Source: Marmoricola sp. URHB0036
GTDB lineage: Bacteria; Actinomycetota; Actinomycetes; Propionibacteriales; Nocardioidaceae
Length of the DNA stretch: 64,000 bases
Direction: 5' to 3'
NCBI RefSeq assembly: GCF_000426045.1
Contig: NZ_AUEP01000004.1
Span: forward strand, 248,001-312,000
In this document: piece after piece, positions 35,443-45,096 of the stretch
Layout of the letters: the number at the start of each line of letters is the position of its first letter
How positions within the stretch are numbered: position 1 is the first letter of the stretch
The notes under the pieces: model-generated
Told to the model about the DNA's origin: nothing
What the model saw: the letters and a program-made list of their open reading frames with translations, nothing else
The model's database searches: none
Translations under genes and position numbers: made by a program

Positions 35443-36614
35443 GCCGACGCCTGGTGGACGACGGCGGGAAGGGCGCGCGGCAGGTCATCCAGCGTCCGCA
35501 ACGAGACCATCCGGGTGCCGGCCGCGCGCGACACGTTGGTCGGCGAGCTGCCGTCGGCCCGGACGCACAACAGCGAGACGTCGTCGGGAAGCCCGGTGCG
35601 CACGAGACCGGCTAGGCCATCCGGTGCCGAGCCGCCCGTCGCCACGACCAGCCAGCTGGTCTCCGGAGCGAGGCGCATCGCCTGGCGTGCGCCTTGCACC
35701 GGCTCCGAGTCGCCCGGCTCGATGCGGCAGCAGGCGTCGAGGATGCCGTCCAGCCCTTGTCCGGTCACGGCGTGGTCACCGCACAGCATCGAGACCTCGA
35801 CGCCGTCCTCGTAGGCCCGGGCCGCGATCGAGGCGGCGACCGAGACCGCCGTCTCGAAGTCCGCCGGGTCGGCGTACGACGCCGCGCTCGCGTCGAGCAC
35901 GACCGTCATGTGGCTGCGCCGGGTGTCGTGGTACTGCCGGATCTGGAGGGTGCTGGCCTTGGCCGACGAGCGCCAGTGCACGTGCCTCAGCTCGTCGCCG
36001 GGCACGTACTCGCGCAGCGCGTGGAAGGCGAGGTCGCTCATCGAGATCTCGTCGCTCGGCGTGCCCTCCTGGTCGCGGATCACGCCGATGCCGAGGGACT
36101 CCACGCGCACGATCCGAGGCAGCACCAGCAGCTCGACCGCCGGCGACCAGGTCTCGTGCCAGCTCAGCAGCGCCAGCGGGTCACCCCGCCGGGCGGTCAC
36201 GGGCCCGACCGGCACGACTCCCCTGCTGAGGCCGGACAGCTCGATCTGCTCCTCGACCTGACGGCCCCGACGGAGCATCGGGAGCCGGATCAGGTGCTCC
36301 GTCGTACCGACAGGAAGGGCGACCAGCGGGCTCAGCACCGGGAGCCGCCTCGTGCTGCTCGCCCGCAGCCGCACCTGGGCGCCTTCTCCCGCCATGGTCC
36401 GCGGCGGTGCGACCTGGAGCGTGGTGTGGATCCGCGGGCGGACCAGGACCGTGGCCCCCGCCACCGCAGCGAGCAGCACGCAGACCACCCACAGCAGCCG
36501 GAAGACCGGCCAGCCGCCCAGCACGTCGGCCGCGTAGGAGAACACCCCGACGGCGACCAGCGACCGACCTCCGGACGTCACCACGCCGAACGGGCGCGAC
36601 AGCCGGCGCCGCAC
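35439..36614 (-). CDS. DUF58 domain protein
   Basis: 391 aa from GTG 36614, one nt after the moxR stop. Two hydrophobic helices at the N-terminus (about 15-55), then a beta-rich segment and the DUF58 core: SDLAFHALREYVPGDELRHV, HWRSSAKASTLQIRQY and a vWA-like fold with TVVLDASAASY. In MoxR/DUF58 pairs the AAA ATPase is thought to act as chaperone for vWA-like partners. Its stop overlaps the transglutaminase-like gene. Confidence 0.9.
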   Translation of the reverse strand: MRRRLSRPFGVVTSGGRSLVAVGVFSYAADVLGGWPVFRLLWVVCVLLAAVAGATVLVRPRIHTTLQVAPPRTMAGEGAQVRLRASSTRRLPVLSPLVALPVGTTEHLIRLPMLRRGRQVEEQIELSGLSRGVVPVGPVTARRGDPLALLSWHETWSPAVELLVLPRIVRVESLGIGVIRDQEGTPSDEISMSDLAFHALREYVPGDELRHVHWRSSAKASTLQIRQYHDTRRSHMTVVLDASAASYADPADFETAVSVAASIAARAYEDGVEVSMLCGDHAVTGQGLDGILDACCRIEPGDSEPVQGARQAMRLAPETSWLVVATGGSAPDGLAGLVRTGLPDDVSLLCVRADGSSPTNVSRAAGTRMVSLRTLDDLPRALPAVVHQASA

Positions 36615-36615
36615 G

Positions 36616-37581
36616 TCACGCCCGCAGGGCAGGCACGGGCACGCGGTCCAGCAGGTCGTCGACCACGGTCTCGATGGCGACCCCGCGGTACTGCGCCTCG
36701 CCATCCAGGATCAGGCGATGGCTGAGCACGGGGTGAGCCAGCTCCGCCACGTCCTCGGGTACGACGTGCGCCCGCCCGGCCGCCGCGGCCCAGGTCTTCG
36801 TCACCCGGATCAGGGCCAGGCAACCGCGCGCCGAGATGCCGAGTCGCACGTGCTCGGCCTCACGAGAGGCCTCGGCCAGCTGGCGCACGTAGCTGATCAC
36901 CGCGCGGTCGACGTACACCGCGTCGGCGATGCGGCTCATCTCGGTGACGAGCTCGGTCTTCAGGATCGGTTCGACGAGCGAGGCGCGGTCGCGGACCTGG
37001 GAGTTCATCAGCAGCTCCTCGGTCGCGGCGGCGTCCGGGTAGCCGACCGAGGTCTTCATCAGGAACCGGTCGAGCTGGGCCTCGGGAAGCCGGTAGGTGC
37101 CGGCCTGCTCGATCGGGTTCTGGGTGGCGATGACCATGAACGGCCGCGGCACGTCGTGGGTGATCCCGTCGACGGTGACGTGTCCCTCCTCCATCACCTC
37201 GAGCAGCGCCGACTGGGTCTTGGGCGAGGCACGGTTGATCTCGTCGGCCAGCACGATCGCGTGGAAGATCGGGCCGGGGTGGAAGGTGAAGGTGCCCTTC
37301 TGCTGCTCGTAGACCGTCACCCCGGTCACGTCGCTCGGCAGCAGGTCGGGCGTGAACTGGATGCGCGCGTGGGAGCCCTCCAGGGTGGCCGCCAGCGCCC
37401 GGGCCAGCATGGTCTTGCCGGTCCCCGGGAAGTCCTCGATCAGCAGGTGGCCCTCGGAGACCAGGCAGGCCAGGGTGAGCCGGATGACGTTGCGCTTGCC
37501 GAGGACAGCACGCTCGATGTTCTGCGTCATCGCCTCGAAGGTGTCGCCGAACCACTCCACGCGCTCGGTGCCAGACGTCAT
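36616..37581 (-). CDS. MoxR-family AAA ATPase
   Basis: 321 aa from ATG 37581, chosen because TACGAT lies 7 nt upstream; ATG 37590 overlaps that element. Walker A DFPGTGKTML, Walker B VLADEINRASPKTQSALLEV, sensor ATQNPIEQAGTYRLPEAQLD and the MoxR C-terminal lid ISARGCLALIRVTKTWAAAA. Hexameric chaperone-like ATPase in the cytoplasm. First gene of a three-gene unit with DUF58 and the TgpA-like protein, and probably driven by its own promoter rather than by the ribosomal operon. Confidence 0.95.
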   Translation of the reverse strand: MTSGTERVEWFGDTFEAMTQNIERAVLGKRNVIRLTLACLVSEGHLLIEDFPGTGKTMLARALAATLEGSHARIQFTPDLLPSDVTGVTVYEQQKGTFTFHPGPIFHAIVLADEINRASPKTQSALLEVMEEGHVTVDGITHDVPRPFMVIATQNPIEQAGTYRLPEAQLDRFLMKTSVGYPDAAATEELLMNSQVRDRASLVEPILKTELVTEMSRIADAVYVDRAVISYVRQLAEASREAEHVRLGISARGCLALIRVTKTWAAAAGRAHVVPEDVAELAHPVLSHRLILDGEAQYRGVAIETVVDDLLDRVPVPALRA

Positions 37582-37588
37582 GGCGGTC

Positions 37589-37594
37589 ATCGTA
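37589..37594 (-). promoter_or_regulatory. -10 element, leaderless start of moxR unit
   Basis: TACGAT on the minus strand, 7 nt before ATG 37581; it lies in the 30-bp gap after the amidotransferase gene and would give the moxR trio its own transcription. Confidence 0.45.
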
Positions 37595-37611
37595 GGGCTC
37601 GGGGTCCCGGG

Positions 37612-38343
37612 TCAGCGGGCGTACAGCGAGACGAAGTTGGCCAGCAGGGTCATCGGGTGCTTCACCTCGACCGCCCGCGATCGTTCCTTGAGCGTCTCCG
37701 CCTCGCTGGGCGGGAAGTAGCCGGCGTCCTTGTAGACCTCGATCCGGGTGCAGACGCCCTCGAGGTCGAGCTCGGGGTGGAACTGGGTGGCGTAGACGTT
37801 GCTGCCCACCCGGAAGGCCTGCACCGGGCAGGCGGCCGACGTGGCCAGCTGGACCGCGCTCGAGGGCAGCGTGACCATGGCCTCCTTGTGCCCGCCGTAC
37901 GCCGCGAAGTCGGTGGGCACACCGGCGAACAGCGGATCGGCCTCGCCCTGGGCCGTGAGCGTCACCGAGAGCGGACCGACGGGCTCGGGCGAGCTGCGGT
38001 CGACCACGGCGCCCTGGTGGACCCCGAGGGTGCCGATGCCGTAGCAGGCGCCGAGGAAGGGGAAGTCGCGCTCCACCACCTCGTCCAGCAGGCGCAGGAT
38101 GGCCACCTCGGAGCGCACCTGGGCCGCCGACTTCGTCTCGCGGGCGTCACTGGCGTTCCACGGCCCGCCGCCGAGCAGGATGCCGGAGAAGGCGTCGAGG
38201 TCGACCGGAGGCAGCTCGTCGCGGACCAGGTTGACCCGGGGCAGCTCTGCCTCGGGCAGGCCGGTGAACCGGAGGAACGAGTCGTACTCGTTGTCGGCTG
38301 CTGCTGGCTCGGCCCGGATCGAGAGCAGCAGGAAGGGCTTCAC
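37612..38343 (-). CDS. class I glutamine amidotransferase
   Basis: 243 aa from GTG 38343, overlapping the map stop (GTGA). GATase fold with nucleophile Cys in FLGACYGIGTLG and catalytic His/Glu in ATQFHPELD; LLGGGPWNASD is the oxyanion-side loop. No synthase domain is fused and no partner synthase lies nearby, so it may be a stand-alone glutaminase or gamma-glutamyl hydrolase-like enzyme. Being coupled to map in the secY run is unusual. Confidence 0.88.
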   Translation of the reverse strand: MKPFLLLSIRAEPAAADNEYDSFLRFTGLPEAELPRVNLVRDELPPVDLDAFSGILLGGGPWNASDARETKSAAQVRSEVAILRLLDEVVERDFPFLGACYGIGTLGVHQGAVVDRSSPEPVGPLSVTLTAQGEADPLFAGVPTDFAAYGGHKEAMVTLPSSAVQLATSAACPVQAFRVGSNVYATQFHPELDLEGVCTRIEVYKDAGYFPPSEAETLKERSRAVEVKHPMTLLANFVSLYAR

Positions 38344-39179
38344 TCGCCGCCGTACGGGACGCCGAGCGCGGCGAGCATTGCCCGGCCACCGTCGAGGGCG
38401 GTGAGGACCCAGGCGCCGTCGGGCGTGAGGGTGAAGGTGTTCTCGAAGTGGGCCGCCCAGCTGCCGTCGTCGCTGACCACGGTCCACTGGTCGTCGTCGA
38501 GGTCGGTGTACTTGCTGCCGAGCGTGATCATCGGCTCGACGGCGAGCGCGAGGCCGCGCTCGAGCTTCGGGCCGCGTCCCGCGCGCCCGTAGTTGGGCAC
38601 GCTGGGCGGCTGGTGCATGGCGGTCCCGATCCCGTGCCCGGTGAAGTCCTCGAGGATGCCGTAGGTGCCGCCGGTCGGATGCGGTTGCGAGCGCACGTAG
38701 GACTCGACGGCGTGCGAGATGTCGGTGACCCGGCCGCCGAGACGAGCGGCGGCGATGCCGGCCCACATCGAGCCCTCGGTGACCCGCATCAGCTGGAGTA
38801 CGTCGGGGGCGACCTCGCCGACCGCGACGGTGATCGCCGCGTCGCCGTGCCAGCCGTCGACGATCGCCCCGCAGTCGATGGAGATCGCGTCACCCTCCTG
38901 GAGGGTCCGCTCGCCGGGGATGCCGTGCACCACCTCGTCGTTCACGGAAGCGCAGATCGTGGCCGGGAACGGAGGATGGCCGTAGCCGAGGAACGACGGC
39001 ACGCCGCCCCCGTCGCGGATGTTCTTCTCCGCGATGGCGTCGAGGTCACCGGTCGTGATGCCGGGCCGCACCGACTCGCGGAGCAGCTCGAGGGTCTCCC
39101 CCACGAGCAGCCCGGCGACCCGCATCTTGCCGATCTGCTCGGGGGTCTTGATCTCGACCCCGCGGTCTCGCAAGCCCAT
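38340..39179 (-). CDS. map: methionine aminopeptidase, type I
   Basis: 279 aa. Removes the initiator Met from nascent proteins with a dinuclear metal centre. The ligands are visible: Asp in SIDCGAIVDG and DAAIT, His in FTGHGIGTAMHQPP, Glu in AVEPMITLGS and in HFENTFTLT. The N-terminal helix IKTPEQIGKMRVAGLLVGE is standard. 16 bp after adk in the secY-adk-map run. Confidence 0.96.
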   Translation of the reverse strand: MGLRDRGVEIKTPEQIGKMRVAGLLVGETLELLRESVRPGITTGDLDAIAEKNIRDGGGVPSFLGYGHPPFPATICASVNDEVVHGIPGERTLQEGDAISIDCGAIVDGWHGDAAITVAVGEVAPDVLQLMRVTEGSMWAGIAAARLGGRVTDISHAVESYVRSQPHPTGGTYGILEDFTGHGIGTAMHQPPSVPNYGRAGRGPKLERGLALAVEPMITLGSKYTDLDDDQWTVVSDDGSWAAHFENTFTLTPDGAWVLTALDGGRAMLAALGVPYGGE

Positions 39180-39195
39180 GGCGGCCTACCCGGGC

Positions 39196-39771
39196 TCAGC
39201 TCTCGCGGACGTCGTCGAGGGCGTCGAAGATGCGCTTGGTGACCTCGTCGACCTCGCCCATGCCGTCGACCTCGATCAGCAGGTTGCGGTCGCGGTAGAC
39301 GTCGATCAGCGGCTCGGTCTGCTCGGCGTACACCTCCTGGCGGCGGCGGATGACGTCCTCGGTGTCGTCGGAGCGACCGTCGGTCTCCGCGCGGGCCAGC
39401 AACCGCTGCACCAGCTCCTCGCTGTCGACGGTGAGCACCACGACGGCGTCGAGCTCGTGGCCGGTGAACTTGATCATCCCGTCGAGCTCCTCGACCTGCG
39501 AGAGCGTGCGCGGGTAGCCGTCGAGCAGGAATCCCGGCTCGGCGTCGGACTCGTCGATGCGGTTGCGCACCATCAGGTTGGTGATCTCGTCCGGGACGTA
39601 CTCCCCGGCGTCCATGTACTGCTTGGCCTTCACGCCCAGCTCGGTGCCCTCCGAGACGTTGAACCGGAAGATGTCACCGGTCGAGATCGCGGGTACGCCG
39701 AAGTGCTCGGCGACGACCTTGGCCTGAGTGCCCTTGCCGGCCCCCGGGGGCCCCATCAGGATGATTCTCAT
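39196..39771 (-). CDS. adk: adenylate kinase
   Basis: 191 aa, short-lid type without the zinc cysteines. P-loop GPPGAGKGTQ at 7-16, AMP site FLLDGYPRTLSQVEEL, and a compact lid (ARAETDGRSDDTEDVIRRR). Interconverts ATP + AMP with 2 ADP. One nt between the secY stop and its start. Confidence 0.97.
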   Translation of the reverse strand: MRIILMGPPGAGKGTQAKVVAEHFGVPAISTGDIFRFNVSEGTELGVKAKQYMDAGEYVPDEITNLMVRNRIDESDAEPGFLLDGYPRTLSQVEELDGMIKFTGHELDAVVVLTVDSEELVQRLLARAETDGRSDDTEDVIRRRQEVYAEQTEPLIDVYRDRNLLIEVDGMGEVDEVTKRIFDALDDVRES

Positions 39772-39772
39772 A

Positions 39773-41068
39773 TCAGCGCAGGAATCCTTCGTAGTTGCGC
39801 TGCTGGAGCTGGGACTCGATCTGCTTCACGGTGTCGAGCGCGACACCGACCATGATCAGCAGCGAGGTGCCGCCGAACGGGAAGTTCTGGTTGGCCTGGA
39901 CCCACACGAGTGCGATCAACGGGATCAAGGACAGCAGACCCAGATACAGAGCGCCGGGCAGCGTGATGCGGGAGAGGACGTAGTTGAGGTACTCCTCGGT
40001 CGGCTTTCCCGCCCGGATCCCGGGGATGAAACCGCCGTACTGCTTCATGTTGTCCGCGACCTCTTGTGGGTTGAAGGTGATCGCGACGTAGAAGTAGGTG
40101 AAGAAGATGATCAGCAGGAAGTAGGCCAGCATGTACAGCGGGTGGTCGCCCCGGACGAAGTAGCGCTGGATCCAGATCAGGATCTGGTTGTTCGTGCCCG
40201 AGTTGAACTGCACCGCCATGGCCGGCAGGTAGAGCAGGCTCGAGGCGAAGATGACCGGGATGATGCCGGCCTGGTTGACCTTGAGCGGGATGTAGGTCGA
40301 GGAGCCGCCGAACATCTTGCGGCCGACCATCCTGCGGGCGTACTGCACCGGTATTCGCCGTTGCGCCTGTTCGATGAAGACCACGGCCGCCATCACCACG
40401 ATGCCCATGATGATGACCGCACCGAAGACCCACGGGCCCTTGGCCTTCTGCACGCCCCAGAGGGCGGCCGGGAAGGTCGCGATGACCTGGGTGAAGATCA
40501 GGATCGACATGCCGTTGCCGATGCCGCGCTCGGTGATCAGCTCGCCGAGCCACATGATCACGGCGGTGCCAGCGGCCATCGTGATGACCATCAGGATGGC
40601 CACCCAGGTGGTGTCCTTGTAGAGCAGCGGCTTGTCGCAGCCCTGGAGCAGGTTGCCGGTGCGGGCGAGGGCCACGATGCCGGTCGCCTGGAGGATGGCC
40701 AGCGCGAGGGTGAGGTAGCGGGTGTACTGCGTGATCTTGGTCTGACCGGCCTGGCCCTCCTTCTTGAGGGCCTCCAGCCGCGGGATCACGACCACGAGCA
40801 GCTGCAGGATGATGCTCGCGGTGATGTAGGGCATGATCCCCAGCGCGAAGATCGTCAGCTGGAGCAGCGCTCCGCCGGAGAACAGGTTGATCAACCCGTA
40901 GACGCCGCTGTTCTTGGTGGCCTCGAAGCACGACTGCACGTTGGCCACGTCGACCCCGGGCGTCGGGATGTGGGATCCGAGCCGGAAGACGGCCACGATG
41001 AACAGCACGAACAGCAGCTTCTTGCGCAGGTCCGGTGTCCGGAAAGCGTTGGCGAATGCGCCTAGCAC
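39773..41068 (-). CDS. secY: protein translocase subunit SecY
   Basis: 431 aa, ten TM helices. GTG start. Channel-forming subunit of the SecYEG translocon. IPTPGVDV near the N-terminus (plug side), MPYITASIILQLL in TM2, VIFASSLLYLPAM and the late ALYLGLLSLIPL match SecY; the cytosolic loops with ERGIGNG (SecA/ribosome contact) are kept. It starts the secY-adk-map block after a structured spacer that separates it from rplO. Confidence 0.97.
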   Translation of the reverse strand: MLGAFANAFRTPDLRKKLLFVLFIVAVFRLGSHIPTPGVDVANVQSCFEATKNSGVYGLINLFSGGALLQLTIFALGIMPYITASIILQLLVVVIPRLEALKKEGQAGQTKITQYTRYLTLALAILQATGIVALARTGNLLQGCDKPLLYKDTTWVAILMVITMAAGTAVIMWLGELITERGIGNGMSILIFTQVIATFPAALWGVQKAKGPWVFGAVIIMGIVVMAAVVFIEQAQRRIPVQYARRMVGRKMFGGSSTYIPLKVNQAGIIPVIFASSLLYLPAMAVQFNSGTNNQILIWIQRYFVRGDHPLYMLAYFLLIIFFTYFYVAITFNPQEVADNMKQYGGFIPGIRAGKPTEEYLNYVLSRITLPGALYLGLLSLIPLIALVWVQANQNFPFGGTSLLIMVGVALDTVKQIESQLQQRNYEGFLR

Positions 41069-41130
41069 GTGCTCCTCTTTCGGGTTTCGATCAGGCCGGC
41101 TGGGGAGGGGACCAAATCCGTGGAAGCCTA

Positions 41131-41196
41131 ACAGGGCAGGACGATCGTCCTCAGGCCTCCGTGGACTACGGGACCTTCGGGATCATCCTGCCCTGT
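41131..41196 (-). promoter_or_regulatory. long inverted repeat between rplO and secY
   Basis: ACAGGGCAGGA at 41131-41141 pairs perfectly with TCCTGCCCTGT at 41186-41196, and after a 2-nt mismatch three further pairs extend the stem. The 66-bp element fills half the 144-bp rplO-secY spacer. It may be an attenuator or RNA-processing site setting secY expression against the ribosomal genes. No T-run follows. Confidence 0.6.
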
Positions 41197-41212
41197 CACG
41201 CAATAGGTGCGG

Positions 41213-41653
41213 TCAGATCTGGGTCGCGCTGCCGCCGGCAGCCGCGATCTTCTCCTTGGCGGAACCCGAGAAGCCGTGCGCAGTGACCTGGACGGCGACC
41301 GAGAGGTCGCCCTGGCCCAGCACCTTCACGGGCTTGTCCTTGCGGACGGCGCCCTTGGCGACCAGGTCAGCGACAGTCACCTCGCCGCCCTCGGGGAACA
41401 GCTCGTTGATCCGGTCGAGGTTGACGACCTGGAACTCGACCTTGAACGGGTTCTTGAAGCCCTTCAGCTTGGGCAGGCGCATGTGGATGGGCATCTGGCC
41501 ACCCTCGAACGCCGCCGGCACCTGGTAACGGGCCTTGGTTCCCTTGGTACCGCGACCGGCCGTCTTGCCCTTCGACGCCTCACCGCGACCCACGCGGGTC
41601 TTGGCGGTCTTGGCGCCGGGAGCCGGGCGCAGATGATGCAGCTTGAGCGACAT
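41213..41653 (-). CDS. rplO: 50S ribosomal protein L15
   Basis: 146 aa from ATG 41653, with AGGAGG nine nt upstream; TTG 41662 would add three residues and is less likely. [20 protein letters not shown] and [17 protein letters not shown] are the typical glycine-rich rRNA-binding start; the C-terminal domain closes with [18 protein letters not shown]. Last gene of the spc ribosomal block. Confidence 0.97.
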   Translation of the reverse strand: MSLKLHHLRPAPGAKTAKTRVGRGEASKGKTAGRGTKGTKARYQVPAAFEGGQMPIHMRLPKLKGFKNPFKVEFQVVNLDRINELFPEGGEVTVADLVAKGAVRKDKPVKVLGQGDLSVAVQVTAHGFSGSAKEKIAAAGGSATQI

Positions 41654-41654
41654 G

Positions 41655-41837
41655 TCAGTCAACCTCCTCGACCGTCACGAGGTGACGGACGGTGTGGACC
41701 ATGCCCCGGAACTCCGGGCGGTCCTCCTTGACGACCACGTCACCGATCCGCTTGAGACCCAGCGAGCGCAACGTGTCGCGCTGGTTCTTCTTGCAGCCGA
41801 TGGTGGACTTCTTCTGCTCGACCTTGAGACGCGGCAT
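41655..41837 (-). CDS. rpmD: 50S ribosomal protein L30
   Basis: 60 aa, [20 protein letters not shown] to HLVTVEEVD, full-length bacterial L30. ATG 41837 shares a base with the rpsE stop (TGATG), and 1 nt separates its stop from the rplO start. Present in this spc operon although some bacteria lack it. Confidence 0.97.
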   Translation of the reverse strand: MPRLKVEQKKSTIGCKKNQRDTLRSLGLKRIGDVVVKEDRPEFRGMVHTVRHLVTVEEVD

Positions 41838-42460
41838 CAGGAGGCCACCTCCTGGCTCACGCCCTCCGGCACCTCGGCCTGAGCCCGGAGCAGGGCAGCC
41901 GGGGCCACGTCCTCGACCGGCAGACCACGACGTGCGGCGACGGCAGCGGGCTCCTCGAGGGCGCGCAGTGCTGCCACCGTGGCGTGCACGATGTTGATCT
42001 GGTTCGAGGAGCCGAGCGACTTGCTGAGCACGTCGTGGATGCCCGCGCACTCCAGCACCGCGCGCACCGGGCCACCGGCGATCACGCCGGTACCGGGGGC
42101 GGCAGGACGCAGGAGTACGACGCCGGCAGCCTTCTCACCCTGCACGGGGTGCGGGATGGTGCCCTGGATGCGGGGAACCTTGAAGAAGTGCTTCTTGGCC
42201 TCCTCGACACCCTTGGCGATCGCGGCCGGGACCTCCTTGGCCTTGCCGTAGCCGACGCCGACCATGCCGTCACCGTCGCCGACGATCACCAGGGCGGTGA
42301 AGCTGAAGCGACGACCACCCTTGACGACCTTGGCGACACGGTTGATGGCGACGACGCGCTCGATGTAGGTGCTCTTGTCGGCACCGTCTCGGCCGCGGTT
42401 GTCGCGACCTCCACGACGCTCGCCACCGCCGGCGCGTCCTCCGCGCTGGGGTCCGCTCAT
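41837..42460 (-). CDS. rpsE: 30S ribosomal protein S5
   Basis: 207 aa. Double-stranded RNA-binding N-domain ([20 protein letters not shown]) and S5 C-domain ([39 protein letters not shown]). An Arg/Gly-rich extension of about 30 residues ([18 protein letters not shown]) precedes the fold, as in other actinobacteria. Acts in decoding fidelity. Confidence 0.98.
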   Translation of the reverse strand: MSGPQRGGRAGGGERRGGRDNRGRDGADKSTYIERVVAINRVAKVVKGGRRFSFTALVIVGDGDGMVGVGYGKAKEVPAAIAKGVEEAKKHFFKVPRIQGTIPHPVQGEKAAGVVLLRPAAPGTGVIAGGPVRAVLECAGIHDVLSKSLGSSNQINIVHATVAALRALEEPAAVAARRGLPVEDVAPAALLRAQAEVPEGVSQEVAS

Positions 42461-42508
42461 GAAACTACCTCTTCCATTTCTTAAGCTCTGTGGAATCTCT
42501 TGGGTGGA

Positions 42509-42898
42509 TCAGAAGGTCAGGCCGCCCTCGCGGGCGCCGTCCGCGAGGGCCGCAACGCGACCGTGGTACTTGTTGCCGGCGCGGTCGAAGACCACGCCCT
42601 CGACACCAGCGGACTTCGCGCGCTCGGCGACGAGCTCGCCGACCTTGCGGGCCTTGGCCGTCTTGTCACCCGTGATCGAGCGGACGTCGGGCTCCATGGT
42701 CGAGGCCGACGCAAGCGTCTTGCCGACCAGGTCGTCGACGACCTGCACGGTGATGTGCTTCGAGGAGCGCGTCACCACGAGGCGAGGACGCTCCGCAGTG
42801 CCGCTGACCTTCTTGCGACCGCGGATCTGGCGCCGCGCGCGGGACGCGACCCGGGCCGCGGTGTGCTTGCCAGTCTTGAGTGCGATAGCCATCGTCAC
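42509..42898 (-). CDS. rplR: 50S ribosomal protein L18
   Basis: 129 aa from GTG 42898, which overlaps the rplF stop (GTGA) with AAAGG 7 nt upstream; ATG 42892 two codons later is the alternative. Binds 5S r[23 protein letters not shown] and the C-terminal [20 protein letters not shown] are family signatures. Confidence 0.97.
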   Translation of the reverse strand: MTMAIALKTGKHTAARVASRARRQIRGRKKVSGTAERPRLVVTRSSKHITVQVVDDLVGKTLASASTMEPDVRSITGDKTAKARKVGELVAERAKSAGVEGVVFDRAGNKYHGRVAALADGAREGGLTF

Positions 42899-43434
42899 TT
42901 ACCAGCCTTTCCGACCTTGCGGCGAATGTGCTCTCCCGCGTAGCGCACGCCCTTGCCCTTGTAGGGCTCCGGCTTGCGCAGCTTGCGGATGTTGGCGGCG
43001 ACTTCGCCGACGAGCTGCTTGTCGATGCCCTGGACACCGAGCCTGGTGGGGCCCTCGACGGTGAAGGTGATGCCGTCGGGGGCGTTGAACGTGATCGAGT
43101 GGGAGTAGCCGAGCTGGAACTCCAGCTGGGTCGGGCCCTTGGAGAGGACGCGGTAGCCCACGCCGACGATCTCGAGCTTCTTCTCGTAGCCCTCGGTGAC
43201 GCCCACGACCATGTTGTTGATCAGCGACCGGGTCAGTCCGTGCAGGGCACGGCTCTCCCGCTCGTCGTTGGGACGCTTCACCTCGAGGGCACCGTCACCG
43301 TTCTCGACGGTGATGGGCGCGGCCACCGCGTGGGTCAGGGTGCCCTTGGGGCCCTTGACCGTGACGATGTTCGCCTGGACCTGCACGTCGACTCCGGACG
43401 GGACCGGGACGGGCAGCTTGCCGATGCGCGACAT
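42895..43434 (-). CDS. rplF: 50S ribosomal protein L6
   Basis: 179 aa from ATG 43434 ([17 protein letters not shown]); the upstream in-frame extension has no function. Two repeated L6 domains; the C-terminal one holds [18 protein letters not shown] and [20 protein letters not shown]. Sits near the GTPase centre of the 50S subunit. Confidence 0.98.
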   Translation of the reverse strand: MSRIGKLPVPVPSGVDVQVQANIVTVKGPKGTLTHAVAAPITVENGDGALEVKRPNDERESRALHGLTRSLINNMVVGVTEGYEKKLEIVGVGYRVLSKGPTQLEFQLGYSHSITFNAPDGITFTVEGPTRLGVQGIDKQLVGEVAANIRKLRKPEPYKGKGVRYAGEHIRRKVGKAGK

Positions 43435-43468
43435 TGCTTCTACCTCAGCTTCCTCGTCTTGTTCCGGG

Positions 43469-43867
43469 TCACCAGACGTAGGCGAGGACTTCCCCACCTA
43501 CACCCTTGCTGTTGGCCTGACGGTCGGTGAGCAGGCCCTGGCTGGTCGAGATGATCGCGACGCCGAGGCCGCCGAGCACCTTCGGCAGGGCGGTGTGCTT
43601 GGCGTACACGCGCAGGCCGGGCTTGCTGATCCGGCGTACGCCGGCAATGGAGCGCTCACGGCTGCGGCCGTACTTGAGCTGGATCTCCAGCGTCTTGCCG
43701 ACCACGCCCTCGAGGTCCTTGACCTCGAAGGAGGTGATGTACCCCTCCTGCTTGAGGATCTCGGCGACGCCCTGCTTGAGCTTGCTGTACGGCATCGACA
43801 CCGAGTCGTGGTACGCCTGGTTGGCGTTGCGCAGACGCGTCAGCATGTCTGCGATCGGGTCAGTCAT
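43469..43867 (-). CDS. rpsH: 30S ribosomal protein S8
   Basis: 132 aa from ATG 43867 ([20 protein letters not shown]), placed eight nt after GAGAAGG; an upstream ATG two codons earlier lies too close to that site. C-terminal [20 protein letters not shown] and [16 protein letters not shown] are typical. Binds 16S rRNA helix 21; in E. coli also the spc translational repressor. Confidence 0.98.
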   Translation of the reverse strand: MTDPIADMLTRLRNANQAYHDSVSMPYSKLKQGVAEILKQEGYITSFEVKDLEGVVGKTLEIQLKYGRSRERSIAGVRRISKPGLRVYAKHTALPKVLGGLGVAIISTSQGLLTDRQANSKGVGGEVLAYVW

Positions 43868-43952
43868 CGTCATGGCCTTCTCGGCCCTTTCTCCACTCCG
43901 GTTTCGCTCCCGCATCTCGGGGCGACCTGTAGCGATCGTTTGTAGGTGGTGG

Positions 43953-44138
43953 TTACCAGGAGCTCTTGGTGACGCCGGGCAGCTCGCCGGCGTGTGCCAT
44001 CTCCCGGAGGCAGATGCGGCACAGGCCGAACTTGCGGTAGACGGCCTTGGGCCGGCCGCAGCGCTGGCAGCGGGTGTAGCCGCGCACCGCGAACTTGGGC
44101 TTGCGTGCGGCCTTGACCTTCAGTCCGGTCTTCGCCAT
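43953..44138 (-). CDS. rpsN: 30S ribosomal protein S14, zinc type
   Basis: 61 aa. [20 protein letters not shown] gives the CxxC...CxxC zinc ribbon, so this is the short zinc-binding form; actinobacteria often keep a longer zinc-free copy elsewhere for zinc starvation. 85 bp before the rpsH start and 1 nt after the rplE stop. Confidence 0.98.
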   Translation of the reverse strand: MAKTGLKVKAARKPKFAVRGYTRCQRCGRPKAVYRKFGLCRICLREMAHAGELPGVTKSSW

Positions 44139-44139
44139 G

Positions 44140-44739
44140 TCAGTTGCCTTCCTTGAACGGGAAACCGAGCTTCTTCAGCAGAGCCCGGCCCTCGTCGTCG
44201 TTGGTCGCGGACGTCACCACGGTGATGTCCATGCCGCGGGAGCGGTCGATCTTGTCCTGGTCGATCTCGTGGAACATGACCTGCTCGGTGAGACCGAAGG
44301 TGTAGTTGCCGCGCCCGTCGAACTGGCGGTCCGAGAGACCACGGAAGTCGCGGATGCGGGGCAGGGCGAGCGCCAGCAGGCGGTCGAGGAACTCCCACAT
44401 GCGGTCGCCACGCAGGGTGACGTGCGCGCCGATGGGCATCCCCTCACGCAGCTTGAACTGCGCGATCGACTTGCGGGCCCGGGTGACCTGCGGCTTCTGG
44501 CCGGTGATCGCGGTGAGGTCCTTGACGGCACCCTCGATGAGCTTGGAGTCGCGAGCGGCCTCGCCGACACCCATGTTCACCACGATCTTGGTCAGGCCCG
44601 GCACCTGCATGACGTTGGCGTAGCCGAACTGCTCGCGCAGCGCGGGGAGGATCTCCTCGCGGTAGCGGGCCTTCATGCGCGGGCCGGCCGACTGCTCGGC
44701 CGAGCGGTCGCTGTTGATCTCGGTCATTGACTCAGTCAT
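44140..44739 (-). CDS. rplE: 50S ribosomal protein L5
   Basis: 199 aa. Binds 5S rRNA and contacts P-site t[63 protein letters not shown] and [20 protein letters not shown] are conserved. A 21-residue N-terminal extension ([20 protein letters not shown]) is not part of the core fold. The start shares a base with the rplX stop. Confidence 0.98.
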   Translation of the reverse strand: MTESMTEINSDRSAEQSAGPRMKARYREEILPALREQFGYANVMQVPGLTKIVVNMGVGEAARDSKLIEGAVKDLTAITGQKPQVTRARKSIAQFKLREGMPIGAHVTLRGDRMWEFLDRLLALALPRIRDFRGLSDRQFDGRGNYTFGLTEQVMFHEIDQDKIDRSRGMDITVVTSATNDDEGRALLKKLGFPFKEGN

Positions 44740-45095
44740 CAGATCTCTTCTCCGGACTTCCGGGAGACGCGGACGCTGCGCGTGGTCTCGTACGTCGACC
44801 CGTCGCTGCGACGCTTCGTGGCCTCCACCCGCTTGGAGCCGATGCGGGTGGTGCCCTTGCCGTCGACGACCATCACGTTGGAGACGTGGATCGGGGCCTC
44901 CGCGGTCACGATGCCGCCGGTGTTGCCGGCGCGGCCGCCCTGGTTGACGACCTTGGTGTGCTTCTTGACCCGGTTGACGCCCTCGACGATCACCCGCTGC
45001 TCCTCCCGGAGCACCTGGATGACCTTGCCCTCGGCACCCTTGTCCTTGCCTGCGATCACCTTGACGGTGTCGCCCTTCTTGATCTTCACGCTCAT
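44739..45095 (-). CDS. rplX: 50S ribosomal protein L24
   Basis: 118 aa. KOW motif [20 protein letters not shown] at the N-terminus, then [20 protein letters not shown]. Assembly-initiating protein at the exit tunnel. One nt after the rplN stop. Confidence 0.98.
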   Translation of the reverse strand: MSVKIKKGDTVKVIAGKDKGAEGKVIQVLREEQRVIVEGVNRVKKHTKVVNQGGRAGNTGGIVTAEAPIHVSNVMVVDGKGTTRIGSKRVEATKRRSDGSTYETTRSVRVSRKSGEEI

Positions 45096-45096
45096 C

